Positions 28,095 to 37,093 of a stretch of 64,000 nt of DNA are shown here, in pieces. This stretch comes from Vagococcus elongatus. GTDB lineage: Bacteria > Bacillota > Bacilli > Lactobacillales > Vagococcaceae. The notes beneath the pieces were generated by a model that worked only from the letters and a program-made list of their open reading frames with translations, was not told where the DNA came from and ran no database searches. Each line of letters opens with the position of its first letter. Positions within the stretch are counted from its first letter, which is position 1. Made by a program: the position numbers and the translations under genes. The stretch is from NCBI RefSeq assembly GCF_003987645.1, contig NZ_NGKA01000004.1:62001-126000 (forward strand). Direction: 5' to 3'.

Positions 28095-28745
28095 TCAATC
28101 GTCAAAATCTATTTCCAAAACATTACCGGTTTTGCTGTCTAACTTGACGGATGATTCCGAACTTCCGACTCTTACTTTAACTTCCCAATAAGTGATTCCG
28201 TCGTCTCGTTCCAGTGACCATTCCACAGCTTGACCTTCACCGATAGCCGCTTCTGCCACTTCTCCTGCTTTTTCAATTGATAAGAGATTCGTCAAATCCA
28301 GAGCTTCTCTTTGTCGTTCTACACCGTGACGTTCATCATCATCCAGCGACTCTGTCTCCATATCACTGACCTCGCCTGTTGCCGCGTGGATATAAAGTTC
28401 ATATTCCACATCATCGTCCACTCCTTGAATTTCATAACGATAGCGTCCTCGCTCTTCCTCTAATTCAATCGAAATAATATCACTGCCCGGAAAAGTAGAC
28501 TGATATTTCGCGATGGCCTCTTCTAAAGTCACTTGTATTCTCACGTTTTCTTTTCCTTCAGGCGCAACTTGCACCTTATTGTCGTCTTTTTTTTCAGTTT
28601 CTTCTGTAGAGTCCTCAATAGAAATTTCTGTTGTTTCCTTTACATCGGATGCTTCTTTATCATTTGATTGTTCAGACTTTTTTGGGGCACACCCTGTGAA
28701 CAGAAGACTAAAACTTAACCACCCGATCACCAACATTTTTTTCAT
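28095..28745 (-). CDS. PepSY-domain lipoprotein
   Basis: A 216-residue secreted protein. The signal peptide ends in the lipobox LLFTGC, so the mature protein is lipid-anchored. An acidic low-complexity region (about 25-70) leads to two PepSY modules: ISIELEEERGRYRYEIQGVDDDVEYELYI and a second around VEWSLERDDGITYWEVKVRVGSSE. PepSY domains are thought to inhibit proteases or act as extracellular sensors. It is monocistronic, with an extended -10 TGTTATAAT upstream. Confidence 0.88.
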   Translation of the reverse strand: MKKMLVIGWLSFSLLFTGCAPKKSEQSNDKEASDVKETTEISIEDSTEETEKKDDNKVQVAPEGKENVRIQVTLEEAIAKYQSTFPGSDIISIELEEERGRYRYEIQGVDDDVEYELYIHAATGEVSDMETESLDDDERHGVERQREALDLTNLLSIEKAGEVAEAAIGEGQAVEWSLERDDGITYWEVKVRVGSSESSVKLDSKTGNVLEIDFDD

Positions 28746-28774
28746 CGTTTTCCCTCCCCTGCGTTATTATCTTT

Positions 28775-28780
28775 ATTATA
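28775..28780 (-). promoter_or_regulatory. Extended -10 of the PepSY lipoprotein gene
   Basis: TATAAT preceded by TGT, about 30 bases before the ATG; AGGGGAGGG is the ribosome site. Confidence 0.6.
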
Positions 28781-28825
28781 ACAAACTAACCGGAAAATAT
28801 AATCAATGGGACATGGGAAGATAAA

Positions 28826-29106
28826 TGCTTTAAGTGTGTGAAACGATTATGGCATCCCCAAATGATATGATTTAGCTGAAGAGCTTCAGCATCCGATTAA
28901 AATAGGCCCTCTATTTCAGTTGTAGAGAATATTTGTGATGTGACCTATGAAATAACTCTAACATTTAAATACTGGTCGGTCCTTGAAAAGAAAAACACCA
29001 AACCAAGTTTGATGTTAAAGGTTATTTAAATATACCCCAAATGTTATATGAAAATAAATTTATATACGAATCCTCTATTAGCTATTATTTCAAATTTATC
29101 TCTAAG
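28826..29106. other. Gene-poor gap between the PepSY and cupin genes
   Basis: No intact gene. Near 28850-28920 on the plus strand there are two short protein-like stretches in adjacent frames (ASPNDMI, then LAEELQHPIKIGPLFQL and a stop), as left by a frameshifted, decaying gene. No family was recognised. The rest is AT-rich with nothing visible. Confidence 0.3.
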
Positions 29107-29574
29107 TTACTCCCCCTCAAAATAATCAACGTTCGAGTTAATTTTAAAAATCTTATTAAAGGCTTTACTCCAAATTCCTAACTTCTTTGATTCTGGATAG
29201 ATTGTTACATCAAGATCATGAGTTGCACTAAAGTCAATGTAGATTAAGCGTTCTGTTTTCGAATCATTAAACAGTTTATGTGCGCCACCTTCATTCGGAG
29301 GAAAATACAAAATATCACCCGCACTTACCGGTCTAGTCCCCTCTAATGTTTGTAATGTCCCGAAACCACTGATGATGTAAAACACTTCTTCATTTTTCAG
29401 ATGATAATGAAATGGATAAGCTGAATTTAAAGGCTCAATTTCATGGAAACTCACTAGAATATTTCCACTCTCTTCAGAGTTTATAAAATCTCTTCTGGAA
29501 TACTTGTAACCAGGATGTTTAGCTTTTTTCTTTTCATAAAGCTCTGTCCGTTTTGATTGCTTGAATACACTCAT
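29107..29574 (-). CDS. Cupin-domain protein
   Basis: A 155-residue single-domain cupin (start at MSVFKQSK, chosen because AGGAG lies nine bases ahead). The first metal-binding motif is FHYHLKNEEVFYIISGFG (HxH...E) around residue 60-75; the second is weaker: PPNEGGAHKLFN with one His. Such proteins often act as small isomerases, sugar-binding or sensor proteins; nothing nearby fixes the role. The gene sits alone in a gene-poor zone with remnants on both sides, so it may be accessory. Confidence 0.75.
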   Translation of the reverse strand: MSVFKQSKRTELYEKKKAKHPGYKYSRRDFINSEESGNILVSFHEIEPLNSAYPFHYHLKNEEVFYIISGFGTLQTLEGTRPVSAGDILYFPPNEGGAHKLFNDSKTERLIYIDFSATHDLDVTIYPESKKLGIWSKAFNKIFKINSNVDYFEGE

Positions 29575-29918
29575 CTTGTATGCTCCTATCATTTTTTATT
29601 CAGTCAAATTGTAGCAAGTTCTTCAAAAAAATTCTACTTCATCTCAGCACATCATATTATACTCACCAATCAGAGTCCATATCATCCGCATCAACTACTT
29701 GCTAAATTTGAAAAAAAGCATCTGGCATCTACATTGTTCTTGTTAAATTATAGTTCCGTACTTAATTAACACAAACGATACTTTTCACCGCTGTACAAAT
29801 TGTAAGTCAAAAACCGGCTTCACATTGGTTAAGAATTTGTTCAATCATGTGTTAAACATGTGCGAAAATACGCCTGCCTCCTATCAGTTTCCCAACTATC
29901 TAGATATAATAAATCAAA

Positions 29919-30116
29919 CTAGGATTTTTTCTGGTTTAGATACTGAGAAATAATGATTTCAAAATGATTTAAGGTGTCACCAAAGAAAAACTGTGGTTTA
30001 GAGACCGCAACAGAAAAAGGACTGAACGTATTGCTGGAAAAAGTCAGAGTTGCCGTTTTGGCAAGTGAGGACCCTTGATTGCCAGTAAATGAGATGCAGC
30101 TAATGCCATTTGAGAA
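29919..30116 (-). pseudogene. C-terminal fragment of an SIS-domain (RpiR-like) protein
   Basis: A 65-codon open stretch without a start codon. GISCISFTGNQGSSLAKTAT resembles the SIS-fold strand plus S-x-LAK helix found in RpiR/MurR regulators and sugar isomerases, and the end GDTLNHFEIIISQYLNQ fits the closing helix of such domains. The upstream nine tenths of any such gene are missing. Judged by eye only. Confidence 0.4.
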
Positions 30117-30122
30117 TTATTT

Positions 30123-30251
30123 ATGGACGAAGTACCTATGACTCCTGTTTATCAAGGGTCAGAAACTTTCCTAGTCAAAGATTATGTCAAAGGATTAAAA
30201 TACCGTGCCCTAGGCAGTCCATATTATAAAAATGTCAGTATCGAACCATAA
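30123..30251 (+). pseudogene. C-terminal fragment of an oligopeptide ABC transporter binding protein (OppA-like)
   Basis: The 42-codon frame MDEVPMTPVYQGSETFLVKD, then VKGLKYRALGSPYYKNVSIEP, resembles the end of OppA-type solute-binding proteins (the VPLYQ ... VKG ... SP-aromatic pattern). Upstream in frame the motif continues (DAANAI) but is broken by a stop. A terminator follows, as it would for a former full gene. Confidence 0.5.
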
Positions 30252-30254
30252 CAT

Positions 30255-30286
30255 AAAAAAGAAGCTCAAAAGAGCTTCTTTTTTAT
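30255..30286. terminator. Terminator downstream of pgsA and of the OppA fragment
   Basis: GAAGCTC-AAAA-GAGCTTC with A-run and T-run, so usable from both sides. Confidence 0.8.
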
Positions 30287-30323
30287 CTGCATTTATAACT
30301 TTTTTACAACCTACACTGCTGTA

Positions 30324-30911
30324 CTACATCGACCCTTTGAAAACATGGGCATTTTTAATAAAGTAATCTACACCTGAGTATATAGTGAAAACCAAACACG
30401 CATATAATAAGATAGTTGCTACTGGTATGCCTAGGCCCTCAAACGGCGCATTGTTGATTAATAAGAAAATGATTGCTAACATCTGAGTCGCCGTTTTGAC
30501 TTTTCCCGGCCAAGCAGCTGCCATGACTTCTCCATCCTCGACCAGTAATAAACGCAAACCTGTGACTGCCAGTTCACGGCAAACAATGATTGCCACAACC
30601 CATGCCGGTGCTTTCCCTTGCTCCACCAACATGATAAAAGCAGTCATCACCAACATTTTATCTGCTAGAGGATCTGCAAATTTCCCGAAATTAGTTACCA
30701 GATTTTGAGAGCGGGCGATTTGTCCGTCCAACCAGTCCGTAAGACTGGCAAGGGCAAATACAATCATTGCAACCAATTGATTGACACCCACAGCCGTTCC
30801 GCCGATGGTCAGCACTCCCCACTCAAAAGAAATCGACGTTAAAACAATAAACACAGGAATCATCACTATTCTTAAAACTGTTAGTTTATTAGGTAAATTA
30901 ATTTTTTTCAC
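30324..30911 (-). CDS. pgsA: CDP-diacylglycerol--glycerol-3-phosphate 3-phosphatidyltransferase
   Basis: A 195-residue membrane enzyme that makes phosphatidylglycerol-phosphate, the first step to PG and cardiolipin. The CDP-alcohol phosphotransferase motif is complete: DWLDGQIARSQNLVTNFGKFADPLADK (DGxxAR...G...D...D, residues 61-85 region). Start MKKINLPNKLTVLRI is typical. It ends the ymfF-ymfH-ymfI-rodZ-pgsA cluster. In most Bacilli cinA and recA follow; here a decayed stretch does. Confidence 0.96.
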   Translation of the reverse strand: MKKINLPNKLTVLRIVMIPVFIVLTSISFEWGVLTIGGTAVGVNQLVAMIVFALASLTDWLDGQIARSQNLVTNFGKFADPLADKMLVMTAFIMLVEQGKAPAWVVAIIVCRELAVTGLRLLLVEDGEVMAAAWPGKVKTATQMLAIIFLLINNAPFEGLGIPVATILLYACLVFTIYSGVDYFIKNAHVFKGSM

Positions 30912-30973
30912 ACCCTTTCAATTCTCTTATATTTTAAGCAATTTGTTATTAAATGTCCACTGACGTCCTTTGA

Positions 30974-31846
30974 TTATTCCACGTAAGAAATTGTCAAATT
31001 CAAATTACGTTTCACCACATTGGTATTATTTTGGTTAAAATCAACCTTTTGTCCATTGATGTTTAAAATCACATTGTTAGAAGCTCCTAGAACAATGGTG
31101 GCATTAACAATATTATTCGGCAGAACAGTTTCTGTCGTTCCACCGGCAGACAACGTATAATCAAACACATACTGTCCATCAATTAATATCCCCAACCAGC
31201 AATTACCGTTGATTCCCTCAAAGGACACCTTAGCTGGGTTCTCAGCATTTTTGATAGTGATTTGCGATTCATTCCCCACTTCACTGTCAACAGTGATTGT
31301 TTGTTTTTCCGGTTCTGATGACTCCTCTGTCTCCACCGTAGAAGACTCTTTGCTCTTGGATTCTGTCGTTTTCACATCAGAAACAGAAGAATCGATCGAG
31401 CCTTCAATTACTACATTTTTATTTTGATCGATTAACTGTTTTTCCGAATTTTCCCGCAACGTCAAATAAACAACCACGCTGATAATCAGCAAAGAAACAA
31501 CTGTCAAAATAATCTTTGGTATCAGCGATTTGGGAGTTTCCTTAACGGGGCTATGCCGTTTCCTGTTCAACTCTACGCGAGAGCCGGGAAGATTTTCTTC
31601 CTGCCTTTTTCGAGTGGGGGCAATGCCGTCATAGACATCCACCATATAATCACCGTCAATACCCACTGCTTGCGAATATTGGCGAATAAAATTTCTAGCA
31701 TAGTAAGACCCTGGCAACATATCGAATCTATTATCTTCCAAAGCAAGTAAATATCTTTTTTGAATTTTGGTCGTTCGTTGAAGTTCATCAATGGTCAAGC
31801 CTTTTGCTAGGCGTGCTTTTTTTAGCGTTTCTCCGATTGTTTCCAC
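30974..31846 (-). CDS. RodZ-like helix-turn-helix membrane protein (YmfM)
   Basis: A 290-residue bitopic protein. An N-terminal HTH_25 domain (IGETLKKARLAKGLTIDELQRTTKIQKRYL, residues 3-32) is followed by a basic stretch, one membrane helix (KIILTVVSLLIISVVVYLTL, about 110-129), a Ser/Glu-rich linker and an outer beta domain (DUF4115-like, from about 195). This is the RodZ/YmfM architecture; RodZ links shape machinery to the membrane. The position before pgsA is the Bacillus ymfM position. Confidence 0.88.
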   Translation of the reverse strand: METIGETLKKARLAKGLTIDELQRTTKIQKRYLLALEDNRFDMLPGSYYARNFIRQYSQAVGIDGDYMVDVYDGIAPTRKRQEENLPGSRVELNRKRHSPVKETPKSLIPKIILTVVSLLIISVVVYLTLRENSEKQLIDQNKNVVIEGSIDSSVSDVKTTESKSKESSTVETEESSEPEKQTITVDSEVGNESQITIKNAENPAKVSFEGINGNCWLGILIDGQYVFDYTLSAGGTTETVLPNNIVNATIVLGASNNVILNINGQKVDFNQNNTNVVKRNLNLTISYVE

Positions 31847-31872
31847 TTACTCACCTATATTTCTCTTTCTTT

Positions 31873-32595
31873 CTAGACTTTCCAGCCGCCTGTGACCGGA
31901 ATAATAGTTCCTGTAATATATCTGGCGTGTTCTCCTAACAAAAACTGGACCACTGCGGCAATTTCATCAGCCTCAGCCATTCGATTAGCTGGAATCTCCG
32001 ATAAAAGCTGCCTAGTTTCCTCCTCCGTCCAATGATAATTCATGTGTGTCCTGACAGCTCCCGGTGCGATGGCATTCACGGTAATGTCTAGCGAAGCCGA
32101 CTCCTGCCCGTACGCTTTCACAAAGGCATGTTGTGCCCCTTTGAGCGTGCTGTACAAAACTTCCATGGCACTTCCAGAAATGCCGTAAACTGAACCAATA
32201 AAAACAATACTCCCTTTTTTTCGAGCTAATTTTTCTTGAACTTTTTGACAAATCAACATGGGGGTCTTTACCATCATCTGCCACAACTGATCCATCTCCC
32301 TAGAAGTTGTATCTGTCAGCAGTTTATAAATAGTCTGTCCGCTGGCTACAATCACTGCATCGACTTCGAAAAGCTGTGCTGTGAAGGCTTCTATCCTTTT
32401 TTCATCTGTCATATCTAATTGCAGACTGAAAAAATCCTGCCGGGGATATTTTTTTTCTAAATTTTCGATTAATGTTTTCACTCTTGTTTCATTTTGATGA
32501 TAGTGGCAATATAAGGACCAGCCTTTACTGGCCAAACGACGGGCACATGCTTGTCCGATGTCTCCACTTGCACCTAAAATCAAGGCAAATTTCAT
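31873..32595 (-). CDS. ymfI: SDR family protein YmfI (EF-P 5-aminopentanone reductase-like)
   Basis: A 240-residue short-chain dehydrogenase. Rossmann motif LILGASGDIGQACAR at the N-terminus, active-site Tyr-x3-Lys in YSTLKGAQ, and the closing NAIAPGAV and TGTIIPVTGGW blocks are all present. The ymfI orthologue in Bacillus reduces the 5-aminopentanone on elongation factor P; conserved gene order (ymfF-ymfH-ymfI) supports orthology, though the reaction is not proven here. Its ATG overlaps the ymfH stop by one base. Confidence 0.85.
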   Translation of the reverse strand: MKFALILGASGDIGQACARRLASKGWSLYCHYHQNETRVKTLIENLEKKYPRQDFFSLQLDMTDEKRIEAFTAQLFEVDAVIVASGQTIYKLLTDTTSREMDQLWQMMVKTPMLICQKVQEKLARKKGSIVFIGSVYGISGSAMEVLYSTLKGAQHAFVKAYGQESASLDITVNAIAPGAVRTHMNYHWTEEETRQLLSEIPANRMAEADEIAAVVQFLLGEHARYITGTIIPVTGGWKV

Positions 32596-33896
32596 TACGC
32601 CTCATCCTTATCAGGGTAAACAAAAAACTCTACCATATGGTTTTCAATAATAAAATGGTCGATAAACTTTTGGATATCTTTCATTTCGATGCTGTCAATC
32701 ACAGCGCTCATATCAAACAATGTCGCTTCGCCAAACTGATCTTTGCTGAACTGGTTAGCAATATATTCTAGTGAATTCAAAGACTGCAAATGATTGCCCG
32801 TCATACGTTTCTTTAATAACTGCAACCGTTCTTCGCTGATTTCCGGACGGTCTTGCGCCGTCAGCAAAAGCTCTTTTATTTTTCCCGTCAGCTCTTTAGG
32901 GTTTTCAGTATCTCCACCGATATCAGCAAAATAAAAACCGCGGTCAAGAATAAATTCATAATCAAAACTATCATCAATCAGACCTTCATTGTACATAGAC
33001 AAATAAAGCTCTGAAGTCGGTCCTATCAGCAATTGGAAAAACAGCGAGGCTGCTGTACGGTAGCGAAGTAGTTCAAAACCCGTCTCCGGCAGCGGGGCAA
33101 ACCCCTTAATACCCAAATAACCTTTGGGACGACTGACTGGCAGTTGGAGACTGGAAACTTTCACCAAATCCGCCGGTGATTCTTGCGGAAATTTTCGAGA
33201 AATTTCCTGCGGCGGGGCAAAGGTCTTTTGCTCTTGATTGTTGCGGATCATAGCCATCATCTCTTCCGGCTCCATATTACCGACTATAAAAAGATTCATA
33301 TTGCTGGGATGATAAAACGTCTGGTAGCAAGTGTATAAGTCGTCTGCTGTAATCTCAGCAATGCTCTCAATTGTCCCGGCGATATCAATATGCAAAGGAT
33401 GTTTCGGATACATCCCCTGAAGCAATCCGAAAAAAGTCCGCCAGTTAGGATCGTCATTATACATCTGGATTTCCTGACCGATGATTCCCTTCTCTTTTTC
33501 CACGGTTCCTTCCGTGAAATATGGCGACTGGACAAAATCCAGCAATGTGGTTAAATTTTCCTCAACTTGGTCAGTTGTTGAAAACAGGTAGCTGGTTTTC
33601 GTAAAACTTGTAAATGCGTTAGCAGAGGCGCCTTGTCTGCCAAAAACTTGAAAGACGTCCCCGTCTTCTTTTTCAAACATTTTATGTTCTAAAAAGTGGG
33701 CAATCCCATCAGGAACTTTTACAAACTCTTTTTCTCCCAAAGGAATAAATTCCTCATCAATCGAACCGTAATCAGTAGTAAACAAAGCATAAGTTTTGTG
33801 GAAATCCGGTTTAGGCAGCAGGGATATCCGCAAACCATTAGGAAGGGTTTTAGTGTACAAAACTTCATTTAGACGTGAGTATTCTTTTTTTTCCAT
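32595..33896 (-). CDS. ymfH: M16 family zinc peptidase YmfH
   Basis: A 433-residue insulinase-type peptidase subunit. The inverted zinc motif HFLEHKMFE (HxxEH, about residue 67) is intact, with the downstream Glu in EKGIIGQEIQMYND. It pairs with the YmfF product, encoded just upstream, which lacks the zinc motif; such catalytic/non-catalytic M16 pairs are common. Possible role in peptide processing; substrate unknown. Confidence 0.92.
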   Translation of the reverse strand: MEKKEYSRLNEVLYTKTLPNGLRISLLPKPDFHKTYALFTTDYGSIDEEFIPLGEKEFVKVPDGIAHFLEHKMFEKEDGDVFQVFGRQGASANAFTSFTKTSYLFSTTDQVEENLTTLLDFVQSPYFTEGTVEKEKGIIGQEIQMYNDDPNWRTFFGLLQGMYPKHPLHIDIAGTIESIAEITADDLYTCYQTFYHPSNMNLFIVGNMEPEEMMAMIRNNQEQKTFAPPQEISRKFPQESPADLVKVSSLQLPVSRPKGYLGIKGFAPLPETGFELLRYRTAASLFFQLLIGPTSELYLSMYNEGLIDDSFDYEFILDRGFYFADIGGDTENPKELTGKIKELLLTAQDRPEISEERLQLLKKRMTGNHLQSLNSLEYIANQFSKDQFGEATLFDMSAVIDSIEMKDIQKFIDHFIIENHMVEFFVYPDKDEA

Positions 33897-33897
33897 T

Positions 33898-35160
33898 CTA
33901 CGCGTTCCCCTCCATAAAATAAATTGCCTGCAAGCGGACGTTTTTCGCTACTTGTTGCACTTCTTCCAATGTAACACTCTCTAATTTTCCAAGCCACTGG
34001 GCATCTGTCAAAGCCGACTGAGGAAACTTCAACTTCAAATATTCAGATTCCAAAATAGCATTTGGATTGTCTTGCGACAACAAGTAATGATTTTTTAACA
34101 TGGCTTTGGTCTGCAGCATGACCTCATCAGAAACCTGACCGTCTATCACTGCTTGCCGCTGCTCCTCAATCAGACGAAGGACCTTCTCCCTATTCTGACT
34201 GTCGATACCTGTTTGAACTGTCATCATCCCGCGAAAAGTATCCAAAGAACTGGAAGCATAATAAGCCATGCTTTCCTTTTCACGAACATTGACAAAAAGT
34301 TTTGAATGAGGGAAACCGCCAAATAAACCATTAAACACCTGCATCGCAAAATAATTTTCATCATGAAAATAGATACCTGTATGGTAGCCCATATTCAGTT
34401 TGCCTTGTTTCACCGGCAAAGTTTCCTTCTTTTCAAGCACATCTCCATGGGGTTTCTGGTAATACATCTGGTCGTTTTCGGCCACTGCCCGCTCTCCCCA
34501 AGCAAATGATGCCAACTGTTCAGCAACATCTTCGGTCGATACATCTCCTAGAACCATCACATCCACAGTATCTTCCCGCAACATCTTCAAGTAATATGTC
34601 GCCAACTCTTCACTGGTGATGGATGCAACATCTTCGGCTTTACCAAAGCCCGGTGTTTTTTGTGCCTCTGAATCGCTGAAATACAACTCCTGCAAACTCA
34701 AAGCCGCATGACTCTGCTTATCATCGTAAACAGAATTGATATAAGATTGTAAATTGTTTTTTTCTCTTCCAAAAGTCGCTAAATCAAATTGACCGTCCTT
34801 GATATTTGGAGAAAACAGTACTTCGTTTAAAAACATCAAACCCTCTTCTAACAAAGCTGTCTCATGGGGCAAATATTTAGGATTTACAATAGACAGCACC
34901 AGATTCAGCTGATGCACATTGCCCTTTTTGTTGGTGCCGACATTAAAACGAGCACCATACATTTCTGATAGCTTCTTACTCATTGCGGTGCTCGTCGGAT
35001 AGTGACGGCTATTTGTTTCTAACATACTGCTCAGCAATGTCCGCAAGCTTGCTTTCTCCCGTGTCATTTCAGTGGCAAATCGGATCATTATCTGAATCGT
35101 CTTGTATTTTTTTGTTGGAATCACATGTAAGTTGATATTCTCAGCTAAAACCAAACTCAT
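33898..35160 (-). CDS. ymfF: M16 family peptidase-like protein YmfF (non-catalytic partner)
   Basis: A 420-residue M16 fold protein. At the place where the zinc motif belongs it has LLSSMLETNSRHYPT and no HxxEH, so it is probably the structural half of a heterodimer with YmfH. C-terminal block NRYEKLR-like stretches are also changed. First gene of the five-gene cluster; a weak promoter (TTGTAT-17-TACTAT) lies just upstream. Confidence 0.9.
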   Translation of the reverse strand: MSLVLAENINLHVIPTKKYKTIQIMIRFATEMTREKASLRTLLSSMLETNSRHYPTSTAMSKKLSEMYGARFNVGTNKKGNVHQLNLVLSIVNPKYLPHETALLEEGLMFLNEVLFSPNIKDGQFDLATFGREKNNLQSYINSVYDDKQSHAALSLQELYFSDSEAQKTPGFGKAEDVASITSEELATYYLKMLREDTVDVMVLGDVSTEDVAEQLASFAWGERAVAENDQMYYQKPHGDVLEKKETLPVKQGKLNMGYHTGIYFHDENYFAMQVFNGLFGGFPHSKLFVNVREKESMAYYASSSLDTFRGMMTVQTGIDSQNREKVLRLIEEQRQAVIDGQVSDEVMLQTKAMLKNHYLLSQDNPNAILESEYLKLKFPQSALTDAQWLGKLESVTLEEVQQVAKNVRLQAIYFMEGNA

Positions 35161-35499
35161 TTACGTGCCTGCCTTTCTAAATCTATCTTAATAGTAGTTA
35201 ATTTCATGACTGCATACAATGAAATCATCGTTAATTAAAAGAATTTTATCATTTAATTTTGTTGTCGTGTTATTCCCTAATCATATCACAAAAAAAGAGG
35301 AGACTAAACAAATTACACACTAAAACAAATAAGTATTTTCAGCATTTTTTGAGCATTTCAAGAGGCTGAATTACTCTTTTTCTTTATAATGAAAACACGA
35401 ATCGGAGATATTTTACTTTCAAGAGAACAAAGTGTTATAGTATTATATTGTTAGGGTCTTTAGTTTTTTAAATTTATCAAATGGAGGAGTGAATTATTT
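35161..35499. other. Divergent intergenic region between ymfF and mscL
   Basis: About 340 AT-rich bases. Besides the promoters of the two flanking genes there is an isolated TATAAT near 35382 without a matching -35. No reading frame or fold was recognised. Confidence 0.5.
35413..35441 (+). promoter_or_regulatory. mscL promoter
   Basis: TTACTT, 17 bases, TATAGT; the leader is about 50 bases with GGAGGAG before the ATG. Confidence 0.6.
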
Positions 35500-35904
35500 A
35501 TGTTGAAAGAATTTAAGGAGTTTATCATTCGAGGAAGTGCCTTTGAATTAGCCATTGGTGTTGTCATAGGTGGAGCTTTTAACTCTGTTGTCAGTGCTAT
35601 TGTCGATGGTATTCTTACTCCCATCGTGTCATGGTTTATCATGCTGGTTACCGGCAATCCTGAAGGAAAAATCGATGGGTTGACAATTACTTTAGCTAAG
35701 GGTGCTTCCCTTAATTTCGGGTTGATCATCTCAGCAATTATTTCATTTTTAATTACAATGCTGGTATTATTTTTTATTGTTAAAGGTGTAAATAAAGCAC
35801 GCAGTCTTGGGGCGAAAACCAAAGAAGAAGAAGCGGTCGAAAGCGAACCTACTCAGGAAGACTATCTGAAAGAAATCGTAGAGCTGTTGAAAGAAAAGAA
35901 TTAA
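35500..35904 (+). CDS. mscL: Large-conductance mechanosensitive channel
   Basis: A 134-residue pentameric membrane channel that opens under extreme tension to release solutes during osmotic downshock. Signature FKEFIIRGSAFELAIGVVIGGAFNSVVSAIVDGILTP covers the N-terminal helix and TM1; TM2 is around LIISAIISFLITMLVLFFIV; a charged cytoplasmic helix ends in YLKEIVELLKE. Monocistronic with a shared terminator. Confidence 0.97.
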   Translation: MLKEFKEFIIRGSAFELAIGVVIGGAFNSVVSAIVDGILTPIVSWFIMLVTGNPEGKIDGLTITLAKGASLNFGLIISAIISFLITMLVLFFIVKGVNKARSLGAKTKEEEAVESEPTQEDYLKEIVELLKEKN

Positions 35905-35952
35905 TCTCTCTTTTCTCATTGACCGCAGTATTGAAATAAAAACAACATAAGA

Positions 35953-35993
35953 AAAACACCTCTGAAATTTTAAAATGATTTCAGAGGTGTTTT
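35953..35993. terminator. Bidirectional terminator between mscL and prs
   Basis: AAAACACCTCTGAAAT pairs almost perfectly with ATTTCAGAGGTGTTTT; runs of A and T on both sides. Confidence 0.88.
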
Positions 35994-36032
35994 GTATTCA
36001 AAGGTCTTCACGAACTATTTGTATTTCAGTGA

Positions 36033-37004
36033 TTACATACGTTTTGATTCAAATAGTGGACTAACTGGTTTGTTTTCATGAATCCGTTTAATCGCATCAC
36101 CAATCAAAGCACCCACGCTGACTTCTTCGATTTTATCGATCCGTCTGTCCTCAGGCAATAAGATAGAATCTGTTACGACCACTTTTTCTATCACCGATTG
36201 TTCCAGTCTTTCAATCGCCGGACCTGACAATATCGGATGGGTACAACAGCAAATCACTTCTGTGGCACCTTCATCTTGTAAGGCTTGGGCTGCCAATGTG
36301 ATGGTTCCTGCGGTATCAATCATGTCGTCAATGATGATACATCTTTGTCCTTTGACATTTCCAATAATATTCATTACTTCAGCAACATTGGCTTTTGGCC
36401 TCCGTTTATCAATAATCGCAATTGGAGCTTTCAAAAATTCTGCCAACTTACGTGCCCGTGTCACACCACCATGATCAGGCGACACGATAACCACATTTCC
36501 ACCCTCGTAGCCCCGCTCGATAAAGTAGTCAGCCAATAACGGTGCTGCCATCAAGTGATCTACCGGGATATTGAAAAATCCTTGAATCTGAGCTGCGTGT
36601 AAATCCAATGTCAGGATACGGTCGGCGCCGGCTGTCGTCAGCATGTCAGCAAATAATTTAGCTGTGATTGGTTCGCGAGAACGCGCCTTTCGGTCCTGTC
36701 TGGCATAACCATAATATGGCAGTACCACGTTGATTGTCTTGGCACTGGCTCTTTTTAGTGCATCCATCATAATCAGGAGTTCCATAATATTGTCATTGAC
36801 TGGATAAGAAGTCGACTGAATCAGATACACATGGTCACCACGTATACTTTCTTCAATATTGATTTGAATTTCTCCGTCACTAAATTGAGACACAGACGAT
36901 TTCCCTAAATCTACACCCACTGCATTTGCGATTTTTTGAGCCAAAGGTTTATTTGAATTCAGTGCGAAAATTTTTAACTTTGGATCAAAGTAATGATTTG
37001 TCAT
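36033..37004 (-). CDS. prs: Ribose-phosphate pyrophosphokinase
   Basis: A 323-residue class I PRPP synthase that makes phosphoribosyl pyrophosphate from ribose 5-phosphate and ATP. Seen: [18 protein letters not shown] (ATP and flexible loop), [29 protein letters not shown] and the PRPP-binding [13 protein letters not shown]. Third gene in the purR-glmU-prs run, a Bacillus-like order. AGCGGAGGTC lies before the ATG. Confidence 0.97.
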   Translation of the reverse strand: MTNHYFDPKLKIFALNSNKPLAQKIANAVGVDLGKSSVSQFSDGEIQINIEESIRGDHVYLIQSTSYPVNDNIMELLIMMDALKRASAKTINVVLPYYGYARQDRKARSREPITAKLFADMLTTAGADRILTLDLHAAQIQGFFNIPVDHLMAAPLLADYFIERGYEGGNVVIVSPDHGGVTRARKLAEFLKAPIAIIDKRRPKANVAEVMNIIGNVKGQRCIIIDDMIDTAGTITLAAQALQDEGATEVICCCTHPILSGPAIERLEQSVIEKVVVTDSILLPEDRRIDKIEEVSVGALIGDAIKRIHENKPVSPLFESKRM

Positions 37005-37093
37005 GAGGACCTCCGCTTTCTTTAATTTAACTTTTAGTCTTTAAATACCATATTAAATATTAGACACTTTCTCCGATAAAATCAAGGGTTTCC

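Larger units (their letters stand above)
29575..30323. other. Decayed intergenic region with gene fragments
   Basis: About 750 bases between the cupin gene and pgsA. It holds a minus-strand fragment resembling the end of an SIS-domain protein and a plus-strand fragment resembling the C-terminus of an oligopeptide-binding protein, abutting near 30117-30123. The part 29600-29915 is AT-rich and shows nothing recognisable. Confidence 0.6.
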
